Assembly (NCBI GenBank): GCA_023434025.1
Contig: JAEYTL010000008.1
Coordinates: 248,001 to 312,000, forward strand
Length of the DNA stretch: 64,000 bases
Source of the DNA: Bacteroidota bacterium
GTDB taxonomy: Bacteria; Bacteroidota; Bacteroidia; Flavobacteriales; Flavobacteriaceae
Direction: 5' to 3'
Shown: positions 28,349-37,738 of the stretch, one piece after another
Numbering within the stretch: the first letter of the stretch is position 1
Layout: every line of letters begins with the position of its first letter
Translations under genes and position numbers: made by a program
Notes under the pieces: model-generated
Databases searched by the model: none
What the model saw: the letters and a program-made list of their open reading frames with translations, nothing else
What the model was told of the DNA's origin: nothing

Positions 28349-29067
28349 TTGAACGGTTTATATTCATTCAATTTCCATTCAGCATCCATCAAATCCACAA
28401 AGTAGTAGAAAACAGCATCATCCTTATCAAAATCGCCGTTTTTATTGGTATCCTGGATTGTTCTGAAGTACAACCGGTTTTTAACTTCTATCAGGTTCCA
28501 ATCAATCAATTCCTGATAATCCGGGGTAACTTTAGTAAAATTACCTCCGGAAACATCACTTATGTAAAGCGATTTGATATCATTTGCATCTAACTTACCA
28601 TCCCGATTGGTGTCCATATCAGCAATAGAATAAACCAGAATCTGTTTCTTGGTTTTTTGAGCAAACGTATTCAAATAAGTAGCTGTTTGAATTACCATTG
28701 TTTTATCAGTCAATGGCTTAGAATTCAGAGAATCAATATGTTGAATATAGATATTTTTTAAAAAACCGGTGATTTCAAAGCGGTTATAATTTGAAACCGC
28801 ATAACTTACACGACTGGTACTGGATGAACCGTAACTCATTTTTGATTTTGTATCATAAACCCTGACTTCTCCCACCGGATGAAGCAGATACGAAGTTCCT
28901 TCCATGTAAACCGGAAGGTCGGCCACTTTTATCTGAGTTGTGTCCACTTTGGCCTCCACTTTAGTGGTAGTCTCCTCATAGATCACTTTTGGTTTTTCTT
29001 CTTCCTGTTCTTTACAGCCGAATAAAACCAAAACGGCCAGAAAACTATAGTTGAAATTGAAACGCAT
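28345..29067 (-). CDS. Predicted lipoprotein with EF-hand-like calcium motifs
   Basis: Exported protein of 240 residues. The N-terminus MRFNFNYSFLAVLVLFGCKEQ ends in a lipobox-like LFGC, so Cys18 is probably lipidated. Two EF-hand/dockerin-like loops are visible: DTNRDGKLDANDI (about 152-164) and DTNKNGDFDKDD (about 203-214). The rest is beta-rich. It lies 42 bp downstream of the TonB receptor on the same strand, so it may be part of the M23-TonB receptor transcript. Function is unknown. Confidence 0.8.
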   Translation of the reverse strand: MRFNFNYSFLAVLVLFGCKEQEEEKPKVIYEETTTKVEAKVDTTQIKVADLPVYMEGTSYLLHPVGEVRVYDTKSKMSYGSSSTSRVSYAVSNYNRFEITGFLKNIYIQHIDSLNSKPLTDKTMVIQTATYLNTFAQKTKKQILVYSIADMDTNRDGKLDANDIKSLYISDVSGGNFTKVTPDYQELIDWNLIEVKNRLYFRTIQDTNKNGDFDKDDAVFYYFVDLMDAEWKLNEYKPFN

Positions 29068-29109
29068 ACAAAATAAAGTTATGTTTCAAAGATATAAAAT
29101 TTAATCCGA

Positions 29110-31575
29110 TTATAGCCGTGCCGTTAACTTCAAATTAAAAACCCGGGTAGTCATATAATTGGGAACACCATATTGGGTTTTTGTATATACATCACGAACC
29201 CAGGTGTTTGTAATTGCGTTTTGATTATTGAACAGGTTAAATATTTCCAATCCGAGTGACAAATCTTTAAATCGCTTAAGCCAATGACCATCAGGTCTCA
29301 ACTCATTTTTTTCTGTTAAAACGTATTGAAAGCCAACATCTGCCCTGCGGTAATCTCGTAAACGCAATTGATAATCATACGGATCGGCATAGGAAGGCGA
29401 GCCACCCGGCAACCCTGTATTGTAAACTAAATTCAGATACATCTTTAAGCTCGGTATGTTCGGTACATAATCCTGAAACAGAGCCCCAAACTTCAAACGC
29501 TGATCGGTTGGCCGGGCAATGAATCCTTTATCCTGGTAATTTTCTTCTGTTTTTAAATAGCCAAAGCTAAACCATGACTCCGTTCCGGGTACAAACTCAC
29601 CGTTTAAACGCATATCTAAACCGTACACATACGCTTCGGCTTCATTATCTGCAATGTAACGGATTCGAACATTATCGAGTGTATAGGTATTCACATCGGT
29701 AAGGTCTTTATAGTACAATTCACTCACCAATTTAAAAGGCCTGTCCCACATTTTAAAACTGTAATCATTGCCTAATACAAAGTGTATGGATTGCTGAGCT
29801 TTTACGTTGGGGCGGACCTGTCCGTCAAATCCGCGAAGCTCTCTGTAAAACGGTGGCTGATGATATAATCCGCCGGAAACCCTGAAAACCATCTCTTTTT
29901 CCCATTCTGGTTTAATCGCAAATTGTGCCCTCGGGCTGAATACCATCTGGCTTTTTCCGTCTAAATTATCACCGGAAACCTGCCATTGATGCACACGCAC
30001 TCCGGCATTGTACCAAACTTCACTACTGCCCAAACTCGATTTTCGACTCCATTGTGCATAACCTGAAAACCGGTCGATGGTTGTAAAATTAGTCGCCCTG
30101 ACACTCTGAAAAGGAACCAAAGGTCCAACATACGGATGATAAGGCTGGTCATTCACCGGAAAATCACGTGGCGGGTTTATCGAAAATCCGGCCGAATCAA
30201 TTACCTCCCACTCTATCAGACGGTCACGAATATCTTCTCTGGTATATTTTACACCCCATTCCAATGCGTTTTCATTGAGTTTATGAAAACCTTTTACTTC
30301 GGCATTGACAATCAATGCATCTAAGTCATTTCGTCCGTGATTCAGTTGAGTTCCGATTCCGCGACTGAACCTGACATCGCCAAACGTTTCCGAACCGATG
30401 TTACTATCCACTTCGCCTAAAAAATAAGCGGCAAAAATATCAAAATACTCTTGTTCTTGGGTATGATAAGCCGAACCGATGAACTTTAATGTATTGTTAT
30501 CATTGATGTTATAAGAAGTTTTCAATGCCCCAAACAGCGTTTGATATTGGTCTTTTTCCTGACCATCATAAAAAATTTGCAACGCAATTGGTTCATCAAT
30601 GGTCCCGAAATTGGTTTGACGGGTCAAGGGTTCGTAATTGTATTTATTCTGCGAAATATTCCCTAAAAACCCAAATTGCCATTTTGTATTAGGCGTAAAC
30701 GTCAGATACGTTTGCACATCTGTAAATGTTGGCCTGAAATTAGATTCTGTTTCCTGGCTGTTCACCAGCAAACTGTTATCCCGGTAACGGACACCGGTAA
30801 TATTAGCCCACTTCTGGTTTTTGCTTACCCCCTCCACGGTTAAACTTCCGCCTAAAAAGCTGGCTTCCAAAGCAGCAGCATAACGGGTTGGAATACGATA
30901 TGTAATATCCAGTACCGAAGATAGTTTATCGCCGTATTTTGCCTGAAAACCTCCGGCAGAAAAGTCAACATTCTGCACCATATCGGTATTGGTAAAGCTC
31001 AAACCTTCCTGCTGACCGGAGCGGATTAAAAAAGGACGGTAAATTTCAATTTCATTAACATAAACGAGGTTTTCGTCATAATTACCGCCCCGAACGGAAT
31101 ATTGTGTACTTAAATCGCTGTTGGAGTTAACACCGGGAAGTGTTTTCAGAATATTCTCAACCCCAGCATTGGCTCCCGGAATTGTTCTGATGACAGCCGG
31201 TTCTATCGAAGTTATTCCCTCCACCGTTTTTCTGTTTCCGGCAGTTAAAATCACTTCTCCTAAAAGTTCTTCCGAATCACTCATCCGAAAATTATATTCA
31301 TAATCTTCATTAGGTTTTAATTCAATTTTTAAAGTGGCGGGCTTTAACAATACATGCGTAAAAACCAAGGTTATTTTCTGGTTAGCCGGAATACTCAACA
31401 CATAAAAACCGTTTTTGTTGGTAACCGTTCCTTTGTCCTGATAATTGATATTTACATCTTCAACCGGATTGTTGTCTTTATCTAAAATAACTCCTTTTAT
31501 TCTGGCCGTTTGTGCATGAGCAGAGAATCCGATGCAGAAAAGCACCAATGCTGCTATAATTTGTTTTGTTTTCAA
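29110..31575 (-). CDS. TonB-dependent receptor with carboxypeptidase-like regulatory domain
   Basis: Outer-membrane transporter of 821 residues. It has a signal peptide (1-21, ending SAHAQ), a CarboxypepD_reg-like domain (RIKGVILDKDNNPVEDVNI), and a TonB plug (GVENILKTLPGVNSNSDL, YSVRGGNYDENLVYVNEIEI). The large barrel ends NLKLTARL. It starts 9 bp after the M23 peptidase gene and is probably co-expressed with it. No SusD partner is present. Substrate is unknown; the linked peptidase and lipoprotein suggest an envelope or peptide context, but this is speculative. Confidence 0.93.
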   Translation of the reverse strand: MKTKQIIAALVLFCIGFSAHAQTARIKGVILDKDNNPVEDVNINYQDKGTVTNKNGFYVLSIPANQKITLVFTHVLLKPATLKIELKPNEDYEYNFRMSDSEELLGEVILTAGNRKTVEGITSIEPAVIRTIPGANAGVENILKTLPGVNSNSDLSTQYSVRGGNYDENLVYVNEIEIYRPFLIRSGQQEGLSFTNTDMVQNVDFSAGGFQAKYGDKLSSVLDITYRIPTRYAAALEASFLGGSLTVEGVSKNQKWANITGVRYRDNSLLVNSQETESNFRPTFTDVQTYLTFTPNTKWQFGFLGNISQNKYNYEPLTRQTNFGTIDEPIALQIFYDGQEKDQYQTLFGALKTSYNINDNNTLKFIGSAYHTQEQEYFDIFAAYFLGEVDSNIGSETFGDVRFSRGIGTQLNHGRNDLDALIVNAEVKGFHKLNENALEWGVKYTREDIRDRLIEWEVIDSAGFSINPPRDFPVNDQPYHPYVGPLVPFQSVRATNFTTIDRFSGYAQWSRKSSLGSSEVWYNAGVRVHQWQVSGDNLDGKSQMVFSPRAQFAIKPEWEKEMVFRVSGGLYHQPPFYRELRGFDGQVRPNVKAQQSIHFVLGNDYSFKMWDRPFKLVSELYYKDLTDVNTYTLDNVRIRYIADNEAEAYVYGLDMRLNGEFVPGTESWFSFGYLKTEENYQDKGFIARPTDQRLKFGALFQDYVPNIPSLKMYLNLVYNTGLPGGSPSYADPYDYQLRLRDYRRADVGFQYVLTEKNELRPDGHWLKRFKDLSLGLEIFNLFNNQNAITNTWVRDVYTKTQYGVPNYMTTRVFNLKLTARL

Positions 31576-31584
31576 AAGATGAAT

Positions 31585-33285
31585 TTAAGGTTTTTGACTT
31601 CTAAAAAAATGTGATTCAAATATAGTAGAATTTCCGACATTATCCGTAATCACAATTTTTAATTCGTTTCGTCCTTCTATAACGATGTTATCTGAGAAAT
31701 CGTGTACAAGCTTATTACTTTTATAGTCATAATCAAACAAGACCCACTTTCCGTTCAAAAAGCCGCTATAGGATTTGATTCCGGAAAGATCATCTGAGAT
31801 GGTCAGCTGAAGATCGTTTTGTTTGCTCAGCCATTTGCCCTCCTGAAAGTTAAGCGGCTTTATCTGCGGTGCAATAGAGTCCTTTATCAGCTGAAACTGT
31901 CCTAAATTTCTCGTCCAGGTACTAAAAACATCATCTTTGCTCTTCGTGGCGTTGTATGTTATCTTACCGCCCTTGACAGTTGCTATAAAATATTTGCTTC
32001 TTTCTGACACCGGAATCAAATCATTTTGAAAGCTTATACTCAAATTGGAATGAACCGGAGTTGCTTCATCCTGCAAAGTCAGGGTACCATTTTTAACATC
32101 AAAATCCAGGTAAAAATCATCATAAAAAGTATTTTCCGGAATAAAAACCGACACATTATCTTTTGTAAAATTATGATCGGTGCCCGATTTTATAAAATAG
32201 TTTGTCCGGTGTTCCTTTTTAGGAATTTTAACCGGCAGGCTCGAATATTGAATCGGAATGGTCACAACCGTTTTATTTCCGTGAAAATCAGAAACCTCTA
32301 ATTTATACGTACGGTTAAAACCGTTTTCTACACTGATTATCCCGTTATTCTGGTCAGCCGATACCAGGCTCAACGGGTACTTTCTGGTATAAAATAATTT
32401 TTGAACCCGCTGGTTCATTTTTTTAAACCGGTAGTAATCAATATACGCATTGATGTAACGGGTCTCATCATAACTGAAAGTATTGAATTCTGCCTGAAAA
32501 GAAGGCATTCCATCTAAGGTTGCCTGAATTTTATATACGCCGTTTTTACCATAATTATTATTCGACTGATCAAAGGTATTTACACCAACACCTATTTTAC
32601 CGCTGGCTAAAACTTTTGTAGCCAGATAACTCCCGTCCTTCTGTAAAGAAATCGGAATCGGAATCGGGATTTGCGATTGATTAACCAAAGTATTTTCTCC
32701 CAATGGATAAACTACAATTTCATTAATAACAGGTGGTCTTGTATCTTTAATACCGGTATCTAATCCGAAAAATAACGGATTAATGATCTTTTCTGTTTTT
32801 GTATCACGGTATTCAAAATGCAAATGAGGACCACCTGATCCTCCCGTATTTCCTGACAAAGCAATTACGTCTCCTTGCTTTACGGTTAATTCGTCCGGCT
32901 TGGGAAAAATATCCAGTTCAAAACTTTCCTGTGCATAATGTTGCTTTTTCAGGTAGGCATCAATTTTGGGAGCCGTTTTAAGCAAATGCCCATATACCGA
33001 AGTATATCCGTTCGGGTGGGTAATGTAAACTGCTTTTCCATAACCAAAAGCGGATATCTTTATACGGGAAACATAGCCGTCTGCTACGGCAATCACATCT
33101 AAACCTTCTTTCTGTTGGGTTCTGAAATCTAATCCGGAATGAAAATGATTGGAACGCAACTCTCCAAAAGTACCGGAAAGAGAAAGTGGAATAGTTAACG
33201 GCGGGATAAAATCATTTTTAGGATATTGATTTTGTGAAAACACCATCGTTGAGGCAAGTAACAAGAGGTGGACAACATATTTCAT
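31585..33285 (-). CDS. M23 family metallopeptidase (LytM-like)
   Basis: Exported zinc peptidase of 566 residues, predicted to cut peptidoglycan cross-links. Signal peptide 1-17 (ending VFSQ). The M23 domain comes early (about 40-165), with HxxxD in HFHSGLDF (H49, D53), YGHL (H100) and HLHFEY, the complete metal and catalytic set. The long C-terminal part is beta-rich and Ig-like and may position the enzyme. It heads the minus-strand unit with the TonB receptor. All ligands are present, so it is probably active rather than an EnvC-type regulator. Confidence 0.92.
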   Translation of the reverse strand: MKYVVHLLLLASTMVFSQNQYPKNDFIPPLTIPLSLSGTFGELRSNHFHSGLDFRTQQKEGLDVIAVADGYVSRIKISAFGYGKAVYITHPNGYTSVYGHLLKTAPKIDAYLKKQHYAQESFELDIFPKPDELTVKQGDVIALSGNTGGSGGPHLHFEYRDTKTEKIINPLFFGLDTGIKDTRPPVINEIVVYPLGENTLVNQSQIPIPIPISLQKDGSYLATKVLASGKIGVGVNTFDQSNNNYGKNGVYKIQATLDGMPSFQAEFNTFSYDETRYINAYIDYYRFKKMNQRVQKLFYTRKYPLSLVSADQNNGIISVENGFNRTYKLEVSDFHGNKTVVTIPIQYSSLPVKIPKKEHRTNYFIKSGTDHNFTKDNVSVFIPENTFYDDFYLDFDVKNGTLTLQDEATPVHSNLSISFQNDLIPVSERSKYFIATVKGGKITYNATKSKDDVFSTWTRNLGQFQLIKDSIAPQIKPLNFQEGKWLSKQNDLQLTISDDLSGIKSYSGFLNGKWVLFDYDYKSNKLVHDFSDNIVIEGRNELKIVITDNVGNSTIFESHFFRSQKP

Positions 33286-33416
33286 GGCTTACAATTTTTG
33301 CTAATTTAAAAAATATAGCACAAAATTCAAACCAAATTTTGAAAAAGTCAATATTTTACTGATTTACTTGGCTTTATCATAAAAAGTAAAATCAAAACAA
33401 AATTTATTTTTTTTAT

Positions 33417-33447
33417 TTGCGTTAATCGTTTAGGAATATTAACTTTG
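33417..33447 (+). promoter_or_regulatory. Promoter of coiled coil-zapA unit
   Basis: TTG at 33417-33419 and TAACTTTG at 33440-33447 are 20 bp apart, matching the Bacteroidota promoter. The ATG of the first gene follows 27 bp later. Confidence 0.7.
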
Positions 33448-33474
33448 TAATTCGTGTAATGAATACATGCTCCT

Positions 33475-33765
33475 ATGAGTGAAATGGTAGAAATTGTTGA
33501 TTCTCTTGAAAATAGACTCTCCAAACTGATTGGCAAAATGCAACGTTTAGAGACTATTGTACAGGAATTAAAGCAGGAATTAAAACATTCTACCCAAACC
33601 ATACAAAAACAAGCCAGTGAAATGGAAAGTTTAAAAAAACAGTATGAAACACTCAAAATAGCCAATTCATTATTGGGCAGTGACGAAAATAAAAGAGATA
33701 CGAAGCTTAAAATAAATTCATTAATTCGTGAAATTGATTACTGTATTGCACAGTTATCTGATTAA
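33475..33765 (+). CDS. Coiled-coil protein upstream of ZapA (ZapB-like)
   Basis: Protein of 96 residues, almost entirely one heptad-rich helix from residue 5 to 62 (VDSLENRLSKLIGKM, then LKQELKHSTQTIQK), with no signal or membrane segment. It is 6 bp upstream of zapA in the same unit. Small coiled coils paired with ZapA are expected for a ZapB-like division factor, but sequence identity alone does not prove that. The function is inferred from context and architecture. Confidence 0.8.
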   Translation: MSEMVEIVDSLENRLSKLIGKMQRLETIVQELKQELKHSTQTIQKQASEMESLKKQYETLKIANSLLGSDENKRDTKLKINSLIREIDYCIAQLSD

Positions 33766-33771
33766 TACAGC

Positions 33772-34065
33772 ATGAACGAAAAGCTTAAAATTAAAATATC
33801 AATTGCAGACAGAGTTTATCCGCTAACGGTTGAACCCATGCAGGAAGAAGGATTGCGAAGTGCTTCAAAAAAAATTGATATGATGATTAAGCAATTTGAA
33901 CAAAATTATGCTGTACGCGACAAACAAGATGTACTGGCCATGTGTGCCTTACAGTTTGCCTCGCAATTAGAGCAAAAACAAATCGAAAAAACGGAAGACA
34001 ATCAGGAATCTCTGGAGAGACTGAAGAAAATTAATGATTTATTAGCCGATTATCTGGAAAAATAA
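33772..34065 (+). CDS. zapA: Cell division protein ZapA
   Basis: Cytosolic FtsZ-ring stabiliser of 97 residues. The N-terminal beta-hairpin domain (KLKIKISIADRVYPLTVEP) and the following EEGLRSASKKIDMMIKQFE helix match ZapA, and a C-terminal coiled coil completes the family layout and length. It is 6 bp after the coiled-coil gene and directly before the 6S RNA and rny, a flavobacterial synteny. Confidence 0.93.
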   Translation: MNEKLKIKISIADRVYPLTVEPMQEEGLRSASKKIDMMIKQFEQNYAVRDKQDVLAMCALQFASQLEQKQIEKTEDNQESLERLKKINDLLADYLEK

Positions 34066-34094
34066 ATACGTTCTTACACATTAATTAAGATACT

Positions 34095-34256
34095 GCCTAC
34101 ATTAGTTTCTATTTGATAAACTCAACACTAACAATTTAGAATGAGCAAATCGTCATTACTAAAGCATGCCCGTCTTGTCATGGGATCCTTGAACAATGAG
34201 TTAGCTCAAAACTTGTCTTAACGAGTTTATACAATCACCTAATGTAGGCTTTTTTT
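34095..34256 (+). ncRNA. ssrS: 6S RNA (6S-Flavo type)
   Basis: The region between zapA and rny has the 6S plan. A closing stem pairs GCCTACATTAG (34095-34105) with CTAATGTAGGC (34239-34249), and a second stem pairs ATAAACTC (34116-34123) with GAGTTTAT (34223-34230). A large central region lies between them, and a T-run at 34250-34256 acts as terminator. 6S RNA mimics an open promoter and binds RNA polymerase. Its location next to zapA/rny is the known place in Flavobacteriia (6S-Flavo family, from memory). Confidence 0.85.
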
Positions 34257-34279
34257 ATATATAAACCTTACACAAACAA

Positions 34280-35845
34280 ATGGACAGTACATTACTACTT
34301 ATTATCGCCGGAATAGTTGGTCTTGCAGCGGGTTTTGCTATCGCAAAAGTCATTGAAAAGAGCAATGTTTCCAATCTTATAAAAAATGCAAAAAAAGAGG
34401 CCGCTTCGATCCTGAAGGATGCAAAAGTGGAAGCGGAAAACATCAAAAAAGACAAATTACTGCAAGCCAAAGAAAAGTTTTTAGAGCTAAAATCAGAACA
34501 TGAAAAAGAGATTTTATCCAAAGACAAAAAAATTGCAGAAGTTGAGAAAAGAACCAGAGACAAAGAATCACAGGTTTCCAGTGAATTAGCCAAAGCTAAA
34601 AAAGCAGCTGACGACTATGAAGCAAAAATTGCCGACTATAATAACCGAATTGACATTTTAGATAAAAAACAAATTGAGGTTGAAAAATTACACAAAAGTC
34701 AGGTCGAGCAATTAGAAGTCATCTCCGGCCTGTCAGCCGAAGAAGCGAAGGAACAATTGGTAGAAAGCTTAAAAGCAGAAGCCAAGACCAAAGCAATGGC
34801 TCACATTCAGGATACGCTGGAAGAAGCCAAGTTAACGGCTCAGCAAGAAGCCAAGAAAGTTATTATTAACACTATTCAGCGTGTTGGAACAGAAGAAGCC
34901 GTTGAAAATTGCGTTTCTGTTTTCAATATCGAGTCGGATGATGTCAAAGGTAGAATTATTGGTCGTGAAGGAAGAAACATACGAGCGTTAGAAGCTGCAA
35001 CCGGTGTTGAGATTATTGTTGATGACACTCCGGAAGCCATTATACTTTCCTGCTTTGATCCGGTTAGAAGAGAAATTGCCCGTTTGGCATTACACAAATT
35101 AGTAACAGATGGTCGTATTCACCCTGCCAGAATTGAAGAAGTGGTAGCCAAAACCACCAAACAGATTGAAGACGAAATCATCGAAGTCGGAAAACGCACG
35201 GTTATTGATTTAGGCATTCACGGTTTACACCCAGAGTTAATCAAGGTAGTGGGCCGAATGAAATACCGCTCATCTTACGGACAGAATTTATTACAACACT
35301 CCAGAGAAGTAGCCAAACTTTGCGGAATCATGGCTGCTGAATTAGGCTTAAACGTAAAACTCGCAAAACGTGCCGGACTTTTACATGACATCGGAAAAGT
35401 GCCGGATACCGAAAGTGAATTGCCACACGCTATCTTAGGGATGCAATGGGCTGAAAAATACGGCGAGAAAGAAGAAGTTTGCAATGCCATCGGTGCTCAC
35501 CACGACGAAATTGAAATGAAATCACTGATTTCACCCATCATTCAGGTATGTGATGCTATTTCAGGTGCAAGACCGGGTGCAAGAAGACAAGTACTTGATT
35601 CTTACATCCAACGATTGAAAGACCTGGAAGCGATTGCTTTTGGATTTAATGGTGTAAAAAGTGCCTATGCTATTCAGGCCGGACGTGAATTGCGTGTGAT
35701 TGTAGAAAGCGAAAAAGTTTCAGATGAACAAGCGGCTAAACTTTCGTTTGAAGTTTCACAAAAAATTCAGACCGAAATGACTTATCCTGGACAAGTTAAA
35801 ATCACCGTAATCCGGGAAACCAGAGCAGTGAATATTGCTAAGTAA
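34280..35845 (+). CDS. rny: Ribonuclease Y
   Basis: Membrane-anchored endoribonuclease of 521 residues that initiates mRNA decay. One N-terminal transmembrane helix (about 3-23) is followed by a long coiled coil (about 30-190), a KH domain ([20 protein letters not shown], about 217-236) and an HD domain with [15 protein letters not shown] (about 365-379) and the conserved [10 protein letters not shown]. Length and domain order are complete. It follows the 6S RNA and is separated from convergent xerD by a terminator. Confidence 0.97.
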   Translation: MDSTLLLIIAGIVGLAAGFAIAKVIEKSNVSNLIKNAKKEAASILKDAKVEAENIKKDKLLQAKEKFLELKSEHEKEILSKDKKIAEVEKRTRDKESQVSSELAKAKKAADDYEAKIADYNNRIDILDKKQIEVEKLHKSQVEQLEVISGLSAEEAKEQLVESLKAEAKTKAMAHIQDTLEEAKLTAQQEAKKVIINTIQRVGTEEAVENCVSVFNIESDDVKGRIIGREGRNIRALEAATGVEIIVDDTPEAIILSCFDPVRREIARLALHKLVTDGRIHPARIEEVVAKTTKQIEDEIIEVGKRTVIDLGIHGLHPELIKVVGRMKYRSSYGQNLLQHSREVAKLCGIMAAELGLNVKLAKRAGLLHDIGKVPDTESELPHAILGMQWAEKYGEKEEVCNAIGAHHDEIEMKSLISPIIQVCDAISGARPGARRQVLDSYIQRLKDLEAIAFGFNGVKSAYAIQAGRELRVIVESEKVSDEQAAKLSFEVSQKIQTEMTYPGQVKITVIRETRAVNIAK

Positions 35846-35856
35846 AACTGTTACCG

Positions 35857-35985
35857 GTTATCGGTTGTCTGTTTTCCGGATATAAAAAGAAAATAAACTA
35901 ATATTATAAAATGACTTGCAGTAATGTAAGTCATTTTTTATAGACAAAGTTTGACAACCAAAACAGAAAACCGACAACCGATAAC
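35857..35985. repeat. Long inverted repeat enclosing the rny/xerD terminator
   Basis: GTTATCGGTTGTC-T-GTTTTC (35857-35876) and its near-perfect reverse complement GAAAACCGACAACCG-ATAAC (35966-35985) differ at one position over 20 bp. They flank the terminator hairpin at 35908-35940. This wording recurs between genes in Flavobacterium genomes (recollection). Confidence 0.6.
35908..35940. terminator. Bidirectional terminator between rny and xerD
   Basis: Stem AAAATGACTT / AAGTCATTTT with a 10-nt loop has T-rich flanks on both strands. It lies between convergent genes. Confidence 0.8.
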
Positions 35986-35990
35986 GACTA

Positions 35991-36887
35991 TCATTTTCTG
36001 GGATGAAACTGATTCACAACTTGAGTTAGGTGCTTTCGGTCTAAATGCACGTAAACTTCGGTAGTAGTAATCGATTCATGCCCTAACATCAACTGAATCG
36101 AACGCAGATCAGCTCCGTTTTCTAAAAGATGGGTAGCAAACGAATGGCGGAATGTATGTGGACTAATAGCCTTTTTTAAGTTAATTTTTACGGCTAAATC
36201 TTTGATAATCGTAAAAACCATTGCCCGGGTAAGCTGCTTTCCTCTCCGGTTGAGAAACAACGTATCTTCGTGACCTTTTTGAATTGTTAGATGAGTGCGG
36301 ACATGGCTTTTGTATAATTCAATACATTTTTGTGTCGTATTTCCAATCGGCACAAAACGTTGTTTGTTGCCTTTTCCTGTGATTTTGATAAAGCCTTCTT
36401 CAAAAAACAAATCAGAAATTTTTAATGTAATTAATTCGGAGACACGTAATCCACATCCATATAAGGTTTCCAGCATCGCTTTGTTGCGTTCTCCTTCTTC
36501 TTTTGATAAATCGATAGCAGCAATAAGTGCATCAATATCTTGAACGGAAAGTGTATCAGGTAATTTTCTGCCAATTTTTGGCGTTTCAATTAATTCCATT
36601 GGATTGTCTGAACGATAATCTTCAAAAATTAAGTAAGTAAAAAAGCTTTTCAAGCCTGAAATAATCCGTGCCTGCGAACGCGGATTAACTTCTTTGGAAA
36701 CCGTGTAAATAAATTGCTGAATTTCTTCTTCAGCGATGTTAATCGGATTTTTAATTATATTGTTTACATCCAAAAATTGGGTTAAACGCAACAAATCAAA
36801 CGAATAGTTATCAACAGTATTTTGCGATAAGCCTCTTTCAATTTTTAAATACGACTGAAAACTTTTAATGTAGGTTTGCCAATTCAT
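35991..36887 (-). CDS. xerD: Site-specific tyrosine recombinase XerD
   Basis: Cytosolic recombinase of 298 residues that resolves chromosome dimers at dif with FtsK and XerC. The SAM-like N-terminal domain (WQTYIKSFQSYLKIERGLS, QNTVDNYSFDL) is followed by the catalytic domain. Visible catalytic residues: Arg in YGCGLRVSEL, Lys in ITGKGNKQRFVP, HTFRHSFATHLLENGADL (H-x-x-R), LGHESITTTEVY with the nucleophile Tyr. The length is standard. It is a stand-alone housekeeping gene rather than an island integrase, since no mobile genes adjoin it. Confidence 0.95.
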   Translation of the reverse strand: MNWQTYIKSFQSYLKIERGLSQNTVDNYSFDLLRLTQFLDVNNIIKNPINIAEEEIQQFIYTVSKEVNPRSQARIISGLKSFFTYLIFEDYRSDNPMELIETPKIGRKLPDTLSVQDIDALIAAIDLSKEEGERNKAMLETLYGCGLRVSELITLKISDLFFEEGFIKITGKGNKQRFVPIGNTTQKCIELYKSHVRTHLTIQKGHEDTLFLNRRGKQLTRAMVFTIIKDLAVKINLKKAISPHTFRHSFATHLLENGADLRSIQLMLGHESITTTEVYVHLDRKHLTQVVNQFHPRK

Positions 36888-36912
36888 GCTTCAAAGTTCG
36901 ACAATTTAACGA

Positions 36913-36943
36913 AATAAAAAAACCACGCACAAGGCGTGGCTTT
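36913..36943 (-). terminator. Terminator of outer-membrane barrel gene
   Basis: On the minus strand CCACGC-CTTGT-GCGTGG is followed by TTTTTTT. It lies 27 bp downstream of the stop of the 36970-37560 gene. Confidence 0.8.
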
Positions 36944-36969
36944 ATCTTTATACTCAAACTTCTTTTAGA

Positions 36970-37560
36970 TTAGAATTTGTAGATCAAACCAAAGTTAATT
37001 GAGCTTAAATCAACATTCAAACCAAAAGTGTTTGTTTTGTCTGCACCGTCACCTCCGTTATCGTCTGTATTATAACCTAATCCAGCCCAACCAGCTTCAA
37101 TAGCCCAGTTGCTAGACAAGAAATAGCTAACACCAACTCCGGCATTAACACCAAACGTTTGAGATTTGCTTTCAATTGGTCCTGTTTCTGTTTTAAAAGA
37201 TCCTATTCCAACTGCCAACTCTCCGAAAACAGAGAATTTTGAAGCTGGTGTCATATAGTAACGTCCAAAAGCTTCAACTCCGAAACCGTTCATTTTAGTT
37301 TCAGTAACTCCATTATCAACTTTTCCAGACATGATTCCTAATCTGGCACCAACAGCGATGTTCTCTGTTACAAAAAATCCGGCAGCAGGAGAGAATTCAA
37401 AACCATTCGTTTTTAAATCACCTGTTTTCTCAGAAGAAAAACCAAAACCGCCTGTTACAAATACATCACCTTTAGCAAAACCACCATCAGTAGTAGCTTC
37501 TTGTGCGTTAGCGAATCCGAAAGCGAATACAGCTGCAACTGTTAAAATAATTTTTTTCAT
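36970..37560 (-). CDS. Outer-membrane beta-barrel protein
   Basis: Small porin-like outer-membrane protein of 196 residues. The signal peptide is MKKIILTVAAVFAFGFANAQ. Alternating beta strands with glycine/aromatic content (VFVTGGFGFSSEKTG, AAGFFVTENIAVGARLG, GVGVSYFLSSNWAIEAG) lead to a typical C-terminal strand ending INFGLIYKF, with terminal Phe as the BAM signal. It resembles the OmpA-N/OMP_b-brl group. Codon use is biased to preferred codons, suggesting high expression. The promoter and terminator are its own. Confidence 0.9.
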   Translation of the reverse strand: MKKIILTVAAVFAFGFANAQEATTDGGFAKGDVFVTGGFGFSSEKTGDLKTNGFEFSPAAGFFVTENIAVGARLGIMSGKVDNGVTETKMNGFGVEAFGRYYMTPASKFSVFGELAVGIGSFKTETGPIESKSQTFGVNAGVGVSYFLSSNWAIEAGWAGLGYNTDDNGGDGADKTNTFGLNVDLSSINFGLIYKF

Positions 37561-37586
37561 GTTTTACTTGTTTTAAAGTTATGCTA

Positions 37587-37594
37587 CAAAATTA
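37587..37594 (-). promoter_or_regulatory. -7 promoter element of outer-membrane barrel gene
   Basis: TAATTTTG on the minus strand matches TAnnTTTG and ends 27 bp before the ATG at 37560. No TTG at the best -33 spacing was found. Confidence 0.5.
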
Positions 37595-37675
37595 TGAACT
37601 CTTTTTGTAAGTAATTATTGGTCATTTCACAGTTATCAACAATTTTATCAACAATAGTTTATCATTTTGTTTAAT

Positions 37676-37705
37676 TTGTTAAACAATAAAATTGTCATAA
37701 ATTTG
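37676..37705 (+). promoter_or_regulatory. Promoter of porin-family gene
   Basis: TTG (37676-37678), 19 bp spacer, TAAATTTG (37698-37705): an optimal Bacteroidota promoter 33 bp before the ATG at 37739. Confidence 0.75.
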
Positions 37706-37738
37706 TTTTTATCTATAAATCAACTAAATAATTAAAAC

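Noticed and set aside
35991..36887. Island integrase
   Set aside because: Sequence, length and housekeeping neighbours fit XerD, and it lies 17 kb from the island.
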